Shown here: in pieces, positions 8,897 to 16,654 of the stretch
Numbering within the stretch: position 1 is the stretch's first letter
Layout: the number at the start of each line of letters is the position of its first letter
DNA from: Chloroflexota bacterium
Lineage (GTDB): Bacteria; Chloroflexota; Dormibacteria; Dormibacterales; Dormibacteraceae
Direction: 5' to 3'
DNA length: 32,410 bases
Assembly (NCBI GenBank): GCA_005879945.1
Contig: VBHX01000028.1
Coordinates: forward strand, 1 to 32,410
The notes under the pieces: model-generated
Database searches by the model: none
Told to the model about the DNA's origin: nothing
What the model saw: the letters and a program-made list of their open reading frames with translations, nothing else
Position numbers and translations under genes: made by a program

Positions 8897-10042
8897 GTGA
8901 CCCCGCAGCTGGGAGGCGTGCCGGGGTTTCGCGATCTGCTGCCGGAAGAGGCAGAGGTCCTTCGCGCCGCGCAGGAGTCGCTGCTCGAAGAGATGCGCCG
9001 GTGGGGCTACCGGCACGTGATTACGCCCATGGTCGAGAGCATCGACGTGCTCGAGCTGGGCCTTAACGCGGACCAGCGCCGCCGGCTGTTCAAGTTCATT
9101 GACGCACGCGGCGAGGTGGTGGCGCTCGTCGGCGAGCGGACGATTCCGGTTGCCCGACTTGTCGCAGGCAAGCTGCGCTCCGCCGCGTTGCCGCTGCGTC
9201 TCTGCTACGCGGGAGCGGTTCTGTCCGCAGACGAGGGGCGGTTCCACCAGCGGCGCGAGACATACCAAGTGGGCGCCGAGCTGGTGGGTGCTTCGGGAGC
9301 CGCGGCCGACGCCGAGGTGATCGCGCTGGCGGCGCGATGCCTGGAGGCGGCGGGGCTTCGCCGCTATCAGGTCGATGTCGGCCACGCGGAGTTTTTCCAG
9401 GGGATCATGGATGCGGTCCGCCTGCCGGCCGTGGTCAAGGCCGGCGTTCGCAGCGCACTCGCGGCGCGGGACTTCGTCGCCCTCGAGGAGCTGCTGGAGC
9501 GGACACCGCTTCGCTCCGCGGAGCATGAGCTGCTGTTGCGGTTCCCCGCTCTTCGGGGCGGATCGGAGATCCTCGCCGCTGCCGGCGGCCTTGTTCGCAA
9601 TCGTCGCTCCGAAAAGGCGCTGTCGGAGCTGGCACGTGTCCAGGAGCTGCTGGTCGCGCATGGCCTGGGAGGCGTCGTGGGCCTGGACCTCGGCGCCATC
9701 CGAGACTTCGACTACTACACGGGCATCATCTTCGAGGGCTACGGTCCAGATCTCGGCCGGCCGGTTGCGCAGGGCGGACGTTATGACCGGCTCCTCTCAC
9801 GTTTCGGACGGCCCGCGCCAGCCACAGGTTTTGCGACGCTGCGCCTCTTCGGGATGCGGGCCGTGGTGGATACCGAGGCGAGGCGTGATCGCGACGCCCG
9901 AACGTGGTGGCGCGCAGTGGGCGCCGAGAACCTGATCCAGTGTCGCGGCGCATCGAAGGTTGCGTGGACCGCGCGCGGCGGGCGCACTCGCACGCTGCCG
10001 CCCGAACAGGTGGCGGCACGCCTCGCGGGGGCACACGTATGA
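8897..10042 (+). CDS. hisZ: ATP phosphoribosyltransferase regulatory subunit HisZ
   Basis: This is a catalytically inactive paralogue of histidyl-tRNA synthetase that forms an octameric complex with the short form of HisG and confers histidine feedback inhibition. The 381 residues start at GTG 8897-8899. PGFRDLLPEEA at the N-terminus is the HisRS/HisZ opening, and DFDYYTGIIFEGYG and QGGRYD in the second half are class II synthetase-like motifs. The HisRS anticodon-binding domain is missing, which together with the adjacent short hisG argues for HisZ rather than HisS. Its stop overlaps the hisG start in ATGA. Confidence 0.93.
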   Translation: MTPQLGGVPGFRDLLPEEAEVLRAAQESLLEEMRRWGYRHVITPMVESIDVLELGLNADQRRRLFKFIDARGEVVALVGERTIPVARLVAGKLRSAALPLRLCYAGAVLSADEGRFHQRRETYQVGAELVGASGAAADAEVIALAARCLEAAGLRRYQVDVGHAEFFQGIMDAVRLPAVVKAGVRSALAARDFVALEELLERTPLRSAEHELLLRFPALRGGSEILAAAGGLVRNRRSEKALSELARVQELLVAHGLGGVVGLDLGAIRDFDYYTGIIFEGYGPDLGRPVAQGGRYDRLLSRFGRPAPATGFATLRLFGMRAVVDTEARRDRDARTWWRAVGAENLIQCRGASKVAWTARGGRTRTLPPEQVAARLAGAHV

Positions 10043-10677
10043 GGGTCTCGATCGCGCTGCCGACGGGCGCGCTATTGCCGGGAGCGCTGAAGCTGCTTTC
10101 GCGCGCCGGTGTCATGCGGCTGAGCGCCGCCGAGCTCGGCCGGCGCCTGCTGGTCGAGCGCTCGGGAGTGCGGGTGATTCTGGTGCGGCCGGCGGACGTG
10201 CCTGCCTACGTCGATTACGGCGCAGCGGACCTCGGCATCGGCGGCAAGGACGTGCTCTGGGAGTCGAACGGAGCGCACTACGAGCTGGTCGACCTGCACT
10301 TCGGACCTTGTCGCCTGGTCCTGGCAGTGCCCGAGGAGTCCGAGATCGGCGGTCCGGAGACGTGGCCACCGCTCCTACGCGTGGCGACGAAGCTGCCGCG
10401 GACCACGGCGTCGTGGTTCGAAGCTCGCGGCCAGGCGGTCGAGGTCGTTCTCCTGCACGGTTCGGTGGAGCTCGCGCCTCAGGTGGGCCTTGTTGACGGC
10501 ATCGTCGACCTGACCGCGACTGGTCGCACGCTGCGCGAGAACAAGCTGCGGGTGGCGGCGACGCTCGGATCCTCCACCGCGCGACTCATTGGCAACCAGG
10601 CCAGCCTGAAGACACGAACCGATGCAGTCCAGGCTCTGGTCGGTCGATTGCGCGATGGTGCGAACGATGCCGGTTAG
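10039..10677 (+). CDS. hisG: ATP phosphoribosyltransferase, short form HisG
   Basis: This enzyme catalyses the first step of histidine synthesis, ATP + PRPP to phosphoribosyl-ATP. It has 212 residues, the size of the short HisG that lacks the C-terminal regulatory domain and needs HisZ. Landmarks are the N-terminal MRVSIALPTGAL, the GAADLGIGGKDVL block and the PRPP-binding VDGIVDLTATGRTL near residue 155. ATG 10039-10041 is chosen because it gives the standard N-terminus and a 4-bp overlap with hisZ. A longer upstream open frame is a shadow of hisZ. Confidence 0.94.
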   Translation: MRVSIALPTGALLPGALKLLSRAGVMRLSAAELGRRLLVERSGVRVILVRPADVPAYVDYGAADLGIGGKDVLWESNGAHYELVDLHFGPCRLVLAVPEESEIGGPETWPPLLRVATKLPRTTASWFEARGQAVEVVLLHGSVELAPQVGLVDGIVDLTATGRTLRENKLRVAATLGSSTARLIGNQASLKTRTDAVQALVGRLRDGANDAG

Positions 10678-11938
10678 GCGTTTCGACGTGGGCTCGTGGC
10701 TCGACTCGCCGCTGTCGCGGAGGCGCCTCGACCTCTCGCAGTTCGCCGGTGAGCGCGCCATCGTGGCCGAGATCTGCGCCCGGGTGGCCGCGGATGGCGA
10801 CGCGGCGCTGCGCGAATATGGCGAGCGATTCGACGGCTGGGCGCCGCGCAAAGGTGAGACGTTCCGGGTGCCAGAGGGCGATCTCGCCGCCGCAGCGAAT
10901 CGGCTGCCGACCGCCGACCGCGCAGCGCTCGAATTCGCCGCGCAGCGGATCCGCGACTTTCACTCGAAGCAGTTGCAAACCGTGAGCACGGGACCTCCCG
11001 GACTGAAGCTCATCACACGGCCGGTACGAAGAGCGGGGCTGTATGCGCCTGGGGGTCGCGCCGCCTATCCGTCAACGGTGCTCATGACCGTCATCCCGGC
11101 ACGCGTGGCGAAAGTTTCTGAGGTCGTGCTTACCACTCCGCCTCGGGCCGACGGCAGTGTACCCGCCGCCATCCTCGCCGCCGCCCACATCGCGGGCGTG
11201 GATGCGGTGTATCGAATCGGGGGCGCGCAGGCGATCGCGGCGCTCGCTTACGGAACCACCTCGATTCCACGGGTCGATGTCGTCGCCGGGCCTGGCAACA
11301 TCTATGTAACCCTCGCCAAAAAAGAGGTGTTCGGCGCCGTCGGCGTGGACGGCATCGCGGGTCCGACCGAGGTCATGGTCGTGGCGGACGCGAACGCGCG
11401 TCCTGATTTCGTCGCCGCGGATTTGGCCGCGCAGCTCGAGCACGACCCGCTCGCATGGGCGGTGCTGGTCACCGACTCGGCTGCGCTGGCGGACCGCGTC
11501 GAGGAGGAGCTTCAAAGCCTGATCCAGGGCCTCGACCGTGCCGACATCATCCGCGCCGCCAATTGCTGCCTAATCGTCGCGGGCGACCTCGAGCAGGCGA
11601 TCCATCTCGCCAACGACTTTGCACCCGAGCACCTGCTGATCGTCGCCGAAAACGCCGGACGGCTCGCCTCGCAGGTCGAGAATGCGGGCGCGGTGTTCGT
11701 GGGAGCCTATGCAACCGTGCCCCTCGGTGATTACGCGGCCGGTCCGAACCACACGCTCCCGACCTCGGGCGCAGCGCGGTTCGCGTCGCCGCTGGGGGTG
11801 CACACGTTCCTCAAGCGCAGCAGCGTGCTGAGCCTCAACCGCGGCGACCTAGAGATGCTGCGAGACGCTGTCGTCCGCCTGGCTGGGCTCGAAGGGCTGA
11901 CTGCCCACGCGCACGCGGTCGAGGTGCGCCTTGAGTAG
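10667..11938 (+). CDS. hisD: Histidinol dehydrogenase
   Basis: This zinc enzyme catalyses the last two steps of histidine synthesis, L-histidinol to L-histidine with two NAD+. From ATG 10667 it has 423 residues, close to the usual 430. Expected catalytic residues are present: zinc ligands Gln256 and His259 (QLEHDP), the catalytic pair Glu321-His322 (APEHLL), Asp355 (GDYAAGPNH) and His414 (LTAHAHAVEVR). The NAD region AGPGNIYVTLAKKEVFG is conserved. It overlaps the end of hisG by 11 bp; an alternative ATG at 10655 would add four residues. Its last codons overlap the TTG start of hisB. Confidence 0.95.
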   Translation: MPVRRFDVGSWLDSPLSRRRLDLSQFAGERAIVAEICARVAADGDAALREYGERFDGWAPRKGETFRVPEGDLAAAANRLPTADRAALEFAAQRIRDFHSKQLQTVSTGPPGLKLITRPVRRAGLYAPGGRAAYPSTVLMTVIPARVAKVSEVVLTTPPRADGSVPAAILAAAHIAGVDAVYRIGGAQAIAALAYGTTSIPRVDVVAGPGNIYVTLAKKEVFGAVGVDGIAGPTEVMVVADANARPDFVAADLAAQLEHDPLAWAVLVTDSAALADRVEEELQSLIQGLDRADIIRAANCCLIVAGDLEQAIHLANDFAPEHLLIVAENAGRLASQVENAGAVFVGAYATVPLGDYAAGPNHTLPTSGAARFASPLGVHTFLKRSSVLSLNRGDLEMLRDAVVRLAGLEGLTAHAHAVEVRLE

Positions 11939-12563
11939 GGGCCCTCGCGAACTCAAGGCGAAGCCTCTGAGTTCGTGGGGAGTAAGAAGCGCAGAGGTTG
12001 TTCGCAAGAGCAAGGAAACGCAGCTGACCGCGCGGGTCACGCTCGAAGGACGCGGGCGGGTCAAAGTCGTGACCGGCCTCGCCTTCCTCGACCACATGCT
12101 GGAGCAGGTCGCGAGGTACGGAGGGTTCGACCTCAGCTTTCGCGGCGCCGGCGATGTGCACGTCGACAACCATCACCTCGTCGAGGATGCAGGCATCGTG
12201 CTCGGCCAGGCTCTATCGAAAGCGCTCGGCGATCGCGCCGGAATCACGCGCTTCGCGTCGGCGTATGCGCCGCTCGACGAGACCTTGGCGCGCGTGGTCG
12301 TCGACGTCGGCAAGCGGCCTTACCTCTCCTACAACGTGGCGCTGCGGGGCCGCATCGGCACGCTCGAGTCGGAGGTGCTGGAGGAATTCTGGAAGGCGCT
12401 GTCGATCCATCTCGGCGCGACCATCCACGTCGACGTCATCCGCGGGCGCAACCGCCATCACATCGCCGAGGGGACGTTCAAGGCGCTCGGCCTAGCTTTG
12501 CGTGAAGCGATGTCGGTACGGGGAGGCGGCGGCGTGCCGTCGTCCAAAGGCCTGCTGGGTTGA
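11931..12563 (+). CDS. hisB: Imidazoleglycerol-phosphate dehydratase
   Basis: This dehydrates imidazole glycerol phosphate to imidazole acetol phosphate and is a manganese enzyme. It is the stand-alone dehydratase; no phosphatase domain is fused. Metal and active-site motifs are FLDHMLEQ, DNHHLVEDAGI, YAPLDETL and RNRHHIAEGTFKALG. It runs to 210 residues from TTG 11931. The conserved family start (a Met before RSAEVVRKSKETQ) corresponds here to GTA, so the frame has an N-terminal extension of about 17 residues. No other ATG/GTG/TTG is available in frame nearer to the core. The extension coincides with a strong palindrome (11948-11975). Confidence 0.92.
   Translation: MSRGPRELKAKPLSSWGVRSAEVVRKSKETQLTARVTLEGRGRVKVVTGLAFLDHMLEQVARYGGFDLSFRGAGDVHVDNHHLVEDAGIVLGQALSKALGDRAGITRFASAYAPLDETLARVVVDVGKRPYLSYNVALRGRIGTLESEVLEEFWKALSIHLGATIHVDVIRGRNRHHIAEGTFKALGLALREAMSVRGGGGVPSSKGLLG
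11948..11975. repeat. Palindrome inside the hisB 5' end
   Basis: Arm CGAACTCAAGGC (11948-11959) pairs with GCCTcTGAGTTCG (11963-11975) across a GAA loop, giving 12 bp with one bulged C. It lies at the hisD/hisB junction and encodes most of the atypical N-terminal extension of HisB. It may be a captured palindromic element or a translation-control hairpin at the start of hisB. Confidence 0.55.
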
Positions 12564-12567
12564 TTTA

Positions 12568-12608
12568 CCCCAAAAAAGCCGCCCCCCGCTCACCGCTGTT
12601 TTTTGGGG
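12568..12608. repeat. Inverted repeat in the hisB-hisH gap
   Basis: CCCCAAAAAA (12568-12577) and TTTTTTGGGG (12599-12608) are a perfect 10-bp inverted repeat around a 21-base loop. The repeat occupies nearly the whole 52-bp gap before hisH. The right arm puts U6 inside the stem, not after it, so it is not a standard intrinsic terminator. It could slow or attenuate transcription or mask the hisH start region. Confidence 0.5.
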
Positions 12609-12615
12609 GCCCCCA

Positions 12616-13209
12616 GTGATCGCGATCGTCGACTACGGGGTCGGGAACCTGCGCTCGGTCGAGCGAGCGCTGCTCCATGTTGGAGCTAAGCCCAAGCTCA
12701 CCGCCGATGGCGACGACCTTCAGGACGCCGACGGCATGGTGCTGCCCGGGGTAGGGGCGTTTGCGCCCGCTCTTGCCAAGCTTTCCGAAGGCGGCCTCGG
12801 CCGCAGGGTCGTCGAGCTGGCCAAGAAGGGGAAGCCGATCCTCGGGGTCTGCCTCGGCTATCAACTGCTGTTCGAGGAGTCGGCGGAGCATGGCCGCCAC
12901 GAGGGCCTCGGGCTGCTCGATGGCCGTGTGGTGGAGGTGAAAAACAGCCGGCGGCTTCCCGTGATTGGCTGGTGCCGGCTCGCGCAAACGGAGGTGTCGC
13001 CGCTGTGGCGCGGCATCGCCGACCGCTCCTACTTCTATTTCGTGCACTCGTACACGCCCGATTCTTCGCGGCACGCGATCGCCTCGACCGAGCAATCACC
13101 CGCGGCGGCGGCGGCGCGCCTCAATGTGATGGGCACGCAGTTCCACCCTGAGAAGAGCGGGCCAGACGGCCTGCGCGTGTACGAAAACTTCCTCGCTCTG
13201 TGCGGCTGA
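12616..13209 (+). CDS. hisH: Imidazole glycerol phosphate synthase, glutaminase subunit HisH
   Basis: This class I glutamine amidotransferase releases ammonia from glutamine and channels it to HisF. It has 197 residues from GTG 12616, which gives the family N-terminus [15 protein letters not shown]. The catalytic triad is visible: Cys79 in GVCLGYQ, His177 and Glu179 in QFHPEKS. It follows the inverted repeat in the hisB-hisH gap and ends in TGATG, overlapping the hisF start by one base. The upstream extension of the frame into hisB is a shadow. Confidence 0.95.
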   Translation: MIAIVDYGVGNLRSVERALLHVGAKPKLTADGDDLQDADGMVLPGVGAFAPALAKLSEGGLGRRVVELAKKGKPILGVCLGYQLLFEESAEHGRHEGLGLLDGRVVEVKNSRRLPVIGWCRLAQTEVSPLWRGIADRSYFYFVHSYTPDSSRHAIASTEQSPAAAAARLNVMGTQFHPEKSGPDGLRVYENFLALCG

Positions 13210-13970
13210 TGCCTGCAAAACGGATCATCCCCTGCCTCGACGTCGATGACGGCCGCGTCGTCAAGGGCGTTCGGTTTCAGAACCTGCGTGACGCGGGCGA
13301 CCCGGCAGAGCTGGCAGCGCTGTACGACCGGGAGGGGGCGGACGAGGTCGTCTTCCTCGACATCACCGCGTCATCTGAGCAGCGGAGCATCCTGCTCGAC
13401 GCGGTTGCCCGCACGGCGGACGAGGTGTTCATCCCGCTCACTGTCGGCGGTGGAGTGCGTAGCGTGGAGGACATGGCGGAGCTCTTGACCCATGGTGCCG
13501 ACAAGGTGTCGGTCAACACGGGCGCCCTCGACGACCCCGACCTGATCACCCGCTGCGCCGAGGTGTTCGGTTCTCAGTGCGTGGTCCTGGCCATCGATGC
13601 CCGCCGCCGCGCTGGCGGCGCCGGCTGGGAGGTCTTCAGCCACGGCGGCCGGCGGGCAACCGGACGGGACGCGATGGAATGGGCAGTTCTCGGCGAGCGA
13701 TTGGGAGCGGGGGAGATCCTGCTCACCTCGATGGATAACGACGGCACGGAAAACGGCTACGACCTGGACCTCCTGCGGGCGGTGACCTCGGCCGTGCGGC
13801 TGCCGGTTATCGCATCGGGCGGCGCCGGGTCTGCTGCTCACATGTACGACGCGCTGACCTCGGGCGGTGCCGAGGCTGCCCTGGCGGCGTCGATCTTTCA
13901 TTTCGGCGAGCTCTCTATCGGCGCGGTGAAGGAAGACCTGGCAGCCCGCGGCTTGGAGATCAGGCGATGA
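13209..13970 (+). CDS. hisF: Imidazole glycerol phosphate synthase, cyclase subunit HisF
   Basis: This TIM-barrel partner of HisH converts PRFAR plus ammonia into imidazole glycerol phosphate and AICAR. It has 253 residues from ATG 13209 ([12 protein letters not shown]); a GTG at 13200 would add three residues. The catalytic Asp11 is in [13 protein letters not shown]. The second catalytic Asp lies in VVLAIDARR, and the phosphate sites are in LTVGGGVRS and IASGGAGS. It directly follows hisH, so hisA, often placed between them, is not present here. Its stop overlaps hisI in ATGA. Confidence 0.96.
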   Translation: MPAKRIIPCLDVDDGRVVKGVRFQNLRDAGDPAELAALYDREGADEVVFLDITASSEQRSILLDAVARTADEVFIPLTVGGGVRSVEDMAELLTHGADKVSVNTGALDDPDLITRCAEVFGSQCVVLAIDARRRAGGAGWEVFSHGGRRATGRDAMEWAVLGERLGAGEILLTSMDNDGTENGYDLDLLRAVTSAVRLPVIASGGAGSAAHMYDALTSGGAEAALAASIFHFGELSIGAVKEDLAARGLEIRR

Positions 13971-14269
13971 AACCCGACTTCTCGAAAGGCCTGGTGCCGG
14001 CGGTCGTCCAGGACGCCGACAGCGGGAAGGTGCTGATGCTCGCCTACATGGACGAGGAGTCGTGGACGAAAACGCGTGAGACCGGTCGGGCATGGTTCCA
14101 TTCGCGAAGCCGCGGCCTGTGGGAGAAGGGAGCCACGTCGGGCAACACGATGGACGTGGTCGAAACGCGCATCGACTGCGACGCCGACACGGTGCTGTTG
14201 CGCGTCAAGCCGGCCGGTCCCGCCTGTCACACCGGCGCGGAGTCGTGCTTCTTCAACGAACCGGACTGA
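13967..14269 (+). CDS. hisI: Phosphoribosyl-AMP cyclohydrolase HisI
   Basis: This opens the purine ring of phosphoribosyl-AMP in the third step of histidine synthesis. It has 100 residues, so only the cyclohydrolase domain is present; the HisE pyrophosphohydrolase domain is absent. Diagnostic motifs are [19 protein letters not shown], the metal-binding DCDAD motif and the zinc cysteines in [11 protein letters not shown]. The start overlaps the hisF stop by 4 bp. It is the last gene of the his block; a 112-bp gap with a repeat and the ArgR operator follows. Confidence 0.95.
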   Translation: MKPDFSKGLVPAVVQDADSGKVLMLAYMDEESWTKTRETGRAWFHSRSRGLWEKGATSGNTMDVVETRIDCDADTVLLRVKPAGPACHTGAESCFFNEPD

Positions 14270-14291
14270 CCGCCGCGATACCCAGGTCAAG

Positions 14292-14317
14292 CCCCTCTCC
14301 CTGACCCCTCTCCCTTT
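14292..14317. repeat. Tandem 13-mer, degenerate palindromic repeat remnant
   Basis: CCCCTCTCCCTGA (14292-14304) is followed at once by CCCCTCTCCCTTT (14305-14317). The following GGGGACAGAG can pair imperfectly with the second copy, with two bases missing. It resembles widely dispersed C-rich palindromic repeats of bacterial intergenic DNA. It lies between hisI and the argC promoter. Confidence 0.5.
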
Positions 14318-14341
14318 CGGGGACAGAGTCTCGTCTTTTCA

Positions 14342-14380
14342 ATCGCATGTTTATGCACTTTGTTTGTATACTCATGCGCT
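14342..14380 (+). promoter_or_regulatory. Two-box ArgR operator overlapping the argC promoter
   Basis: Box 1 is ATCGCATGTTTATGCACT (14342-14359) and box 2 is TTTGTATACTCATGCGCT (14363-14380). They agree at 11 of 18 positions and each matches 7 of the 10 core positions of the ARG box (TGAAT-N4-ATTCA). The 3-bp separation is the classical spacing for two ARG boxes bound by one ArgR hexamer. TATACT (14367-14372) inside box 2 is a good -10 candidate; no convincing -35 is visible. Binding would block the promoter of argC. argR itself lies downstream in the same operon. Confidence 0.65.
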
Positions 14381-14381
14381 T

Positions 14382-15446
14382 ATGGCGAAGAGGCTGAAGG
14401 CGGCAGTCGCAGGGGCTAACGGCTACGCGGGCATGACCCTGGTCAACCTGCTGTCGCGCCATCCGGGTGTCGAGCTCGAGCAGCTCACGTCGCGCTCGTT
14501 CGCCGGCAAGCCCTACGCGTCAGTGTTCCCACTCCTCGAGCTCGAGGGCGAGTTTCTGTCGGAGCCGGTGCCCGATGGCATCGACGTCGTCTTCAGCTGT
14601 TTGCCTCATAACGTCGGCGCGGGCAAGGCCGGTGGCTGGCTCGCGGCGGGGGCTCGGGTTGTCGACATGAGCGCCGACTTCCGCTTGAAGGACTCGAGCC
14701 AGTATCCGAAGTGGTACCGGCAGGAGCATCCGGCACCGGAGCTCCTCGCGAAGGCTGTGTTCGGCCTTCCGGAGCTGCACGAGCGCGAGCTGGCCGGTGC
14801 TGAGCTCATCGCCGCGCCCGGGTGCTACTCGACGGCCGCGATCCTCGCCCTTGCGCCCGCGGTGGCGGCCGGGCTCGCGGGCGCCGACATCATCGTCGAC
14901 GCCAAGTCCGGAGTCAGCGGCTCAGGGCGTTCGGTATCCATGGGCGTCCATTTCAGCGAGGTCAACGAATCGCTCGGCGCGTATGCGATCGAAGGCCACC
15001 GGCACCAGCCGGAGATCGTTCAAGAACTGACGGCGCTCACGAGGGCGGTCGATTCTCCCCACGCCGCCGCTACGCGGCGGAGCTCCCCGCATGGCGGGGA
15101 GCTGACCGTCACATTTGTGCCGCACCTCGCGCCAATGACGCGCGGAATCCTGGCCACGTGCTATTTCGACCTCAAGGGATCGCTGAAGCAGCTGCGGGAC
15201 GCGTATCGCGAGTTCTACGCGGGCCAGCCATTCACGCGGGTCGTCCCGCAAAGCCCGACCACAAAGCTCGCGAGCCACTCCAACCTCTGCCTCGTCAATG
15301 TGGCGGCCCAAAACGAGAAGGCCGTGGTGACCGCAGCGCTGGACAACCTCGTCAAGGGCGCATCTGGACAGGGTGTCGAGTGCTTCAACATCGCGTTCGG
15401 TTTCGATCGCAAGACCGCGCTGGAGACGCCCGTCCAGTGGCCGTGA
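14382..15446 (+). CDS. argC: N-acetyl-gamma-glutamyl-phosphate reductase
   Basis: This NADPH enzyme reduces N-acetylglutamyl phosphate to the semialdehyde. It has 354 residues from ATG 14382. The nucleotide-binding start is AAVAGANGYAG, the catalytic cysteine is in APGCYST, and the substrate motif GHRHQPEI is followed by VTFVPHLAPMTRGI. The operator and -10 lie so close that the transcript would be nearly leaderless; no Shine-Dalgarno is seen. An in-frame insertion, residues about 225-240 (SPHAAATRRSSPHGGE), is encoded by a double palindrome. It falls in the loop between QELTALTRAVD and LTVTFVPHL, where relatives have only a short linker. The longer upstream frame is not real. Confidence 0.94.
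   Translation: MAKRLKAAVAGANGYAGMTLVNLLSRHPGVELEQLTSRSFAGKPYASVFPLLELEGEFLSEPVPDGIDVVFSCLPHNVGAGKAGGWLAAGARVVDMSADFRLKDSSQYPKWYRQEHPAPELLAKAVFGLPELHERELAGAELIAAPGCYSTAAILALAPAVAAGLAGADIIVDAKSGVSGSGRSVSMGVHFSEVNESLGAYAIEGHRHQPEIVQELTALTRAVDSPHAAATRRSSPHGGELTVTFVPHLAPMTRGILATCYFDLKGSLKQLRDAYREFYAGQPFTRVVPQSPTTKLASHSNLCLVNVAAQNEKAVVTAALDNLVKGASGQGVECFNIAFGFDRKTALETPVQWP
15064..15103. repeat. REP-like palindrome doublet inside argC
   Basis: Hairpin 1: CCGCCGC (15064-15070) and GCGGCGG (15074-15080), loop TAC. Hairpin 2: AGCTCCCCGC (15081-15090) and GCGGGGAGCT (15094-15103), loop ATG. Both stems are perfect. The doublet is a multiple-of-three insertion that leaves the argC frame open. Its layout (GC hairpin with a 3-base loop followed by a CCCCGC/GCGGGG hairpin) matches the intergenic doublet at 361-408. 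Confidence 0.7.
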
Positions 15447-16654
15447 CCTTCGCGCGCGGCTTTCGCGCCGGCACGGCCGCCTGCGGCATCAAGGCGTTCA
15501 CGACCGGCGCCGGCGCGATCCCGACCGGCCAGCGCGACGACCTGTGCGTGGTGCACTCGAGCTATCCGTGCGACACCGGCGGTGTCTTCACAACCAACAA
15601 GATCAAGTCGGCGTCGGTCGTCATCGACCAGCTGCACCTTCAGCACAACCGCGTGCAGGCCCTGGTCATCAACTCCGGCAACGCCAACGCATGCACGGGG
15701 GCGCAGGGATTCCGGGACGCGCTCGTGATGGCCAAGCTTGCCGCGGACCGACTCGACCTCGACCCGGACCAGGTCCTGGTCAGCTCGACAGGCGTGATCG
15801 GCCGCTATCTGCCGATGGATGCGGTGAAAGCCGGCATCGTGTCGGCATCCGGCGCGCTGAGCGCCGATCATGGGATCGATGCGGCGAAGGCGATCATGAC
15901 GACCGACACGCGGCCGAAGACGGCTAAGAAGGAAATCGAGCTCGGGGGCCGGACAGTCAGGATCGGCGGGATGTGCAAGGGGTCGGGGATGATCCACCCG
16001 AATATGGCGACGATGCTGGCCTACATCACCACGGACGCCGAGGTCGAGCCGGGCCTGATGGCGAGGCTGGTGAAGCCGGTCGCCGACCGCAGCTTCAACC
16101 AGGTCACCGTCGATGGCGACAGCTCGACCAACGACACCTTCCTCATCCTGGCCAACGGCGCCGCCGGCAACGCCCCCATCGTTTCCGGCACGGCCGAGGC
16201 TGAAGCGCTGGAGGCCGCGATCCTCGATATCGCCCGTGAGCTGGCGCAGGCCATCGCGCGCGACGGTGAGGGCGCGACCAAGATGATCGCGGTCCGCGTC
16301 CAGGGTGCGGAATCGGATGACGAGGCCAGGACCGCGGCCCGCGCCGTGGCGTCGTCGAGCCTCGTCAAGACCGCGGTGCACGGCGGCGATCCCAACTGGG
16401 GCCGCATCGTTTGCGCGCTTGGTTACAGCGGAGCGGAGCTTGCGCTCGACAAGCTGCACCTCAGCGTCGGCGGACTGGTGGTTTTCGAGCGCGGTGCGGG
16501 CGTCGACGTCGATCTCTCCGCGGTACGTCGCGCATTCGAACAACCGGAGATCGAGATCGTGGCCACGCTGGGCCTGGCTGACGGGCAAGCCGAAGCCTGG
16601 GGCTGCGACTTATCGGAGGAGTACGTGCGAATTAACGCGGAGTACACGACATGA
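15443..16654 (+). CDS. argJ: Glutamate N-acetyltransferase (ornithine acetyltransferase) ArgJ
   Basis: This transfers the acetyl group from N-acetylornithine to glutamate, so acetyl is recycled; some members also use acetyl-CoA for the first step. It has 403 residues from GTG 15443, overlapping argC by 4 bp (GTGA). The self-cleavage site that makes alpha and beta chains is in [10 protein letters not shown], between Ala189 and the nucleophile Thr190. Other landmarks are [30 protein letters not shown] and the family C-terminus [10 protein letters not shown]. Whether it is mono- or bifunctional cannot be told; no argA is present in the window. Confidence 0.95.
   Translation: MTFARGFRAGTAACGIKAFTTGAGAIPTGQRDDLCVVHSSYPCDTGGVFTTNKIKSASVVIDQLHLQHNRVQALVINSGNANACTGAQGFRDALVMAKLAADRLDLDPDQVLVSSTGVIGRYLPMDAVKAGIVSASGALSADHGIDAAKAIMTTDTRPKTAKKEIELGGRTVRIGGMCKGSGMIHPNMATMLAYITTDAEVEPGLMARLVKPVADRSFNQVTVDGDSSTNDTFLILANGAAGNAPIVSGTAEAEALEAAILDIARELAQAIARDGEGATKMIAVRVQGAESDDEARTAARAVASSSLVKTAVHGGDPNWGRIVCALGYSGAELALDKLHLSVGGLVVFERGAGVDVDLSAVRRAFEQPEIEIVATLGLADGQAEAWGCDLSEEYVRINAEYTT

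Noticed and set aside
8654-9661. A 335-codon minus-strand frame across the TPR gene and hisZ
   Set aside because: It covers two unrelated real genes and contains a long Ser run that is simply the complement of the acidic tail codons.
12568-12608. Intrinsic terminator between hisB and hisH
   Set aside because: The T-run is part of the stem and is followed by G and C; stopping here would separate hisH and hisF from the operon.
14292-14317. Possible CRISPR-like repeat
   Set aside because: There are only two adjacent 13-mers with no spacers and no cas genes; a degenerate palindromic repeat explains it better.
14076-14381. Extension of argC back into hisI
   Set aside because: It would overlap the complete hisI gene and read through the ArgR operator; the family N-terminus begins at ATG 14382.
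15215-16588. A 457-codon open frame on the minus strand opposite argC/argJ
   Set aside because: It is antisense to complete argC and argJ genes with all motifs. Long antisense frames are expected in high-GC DNA, and its translation has no recognisable domain.
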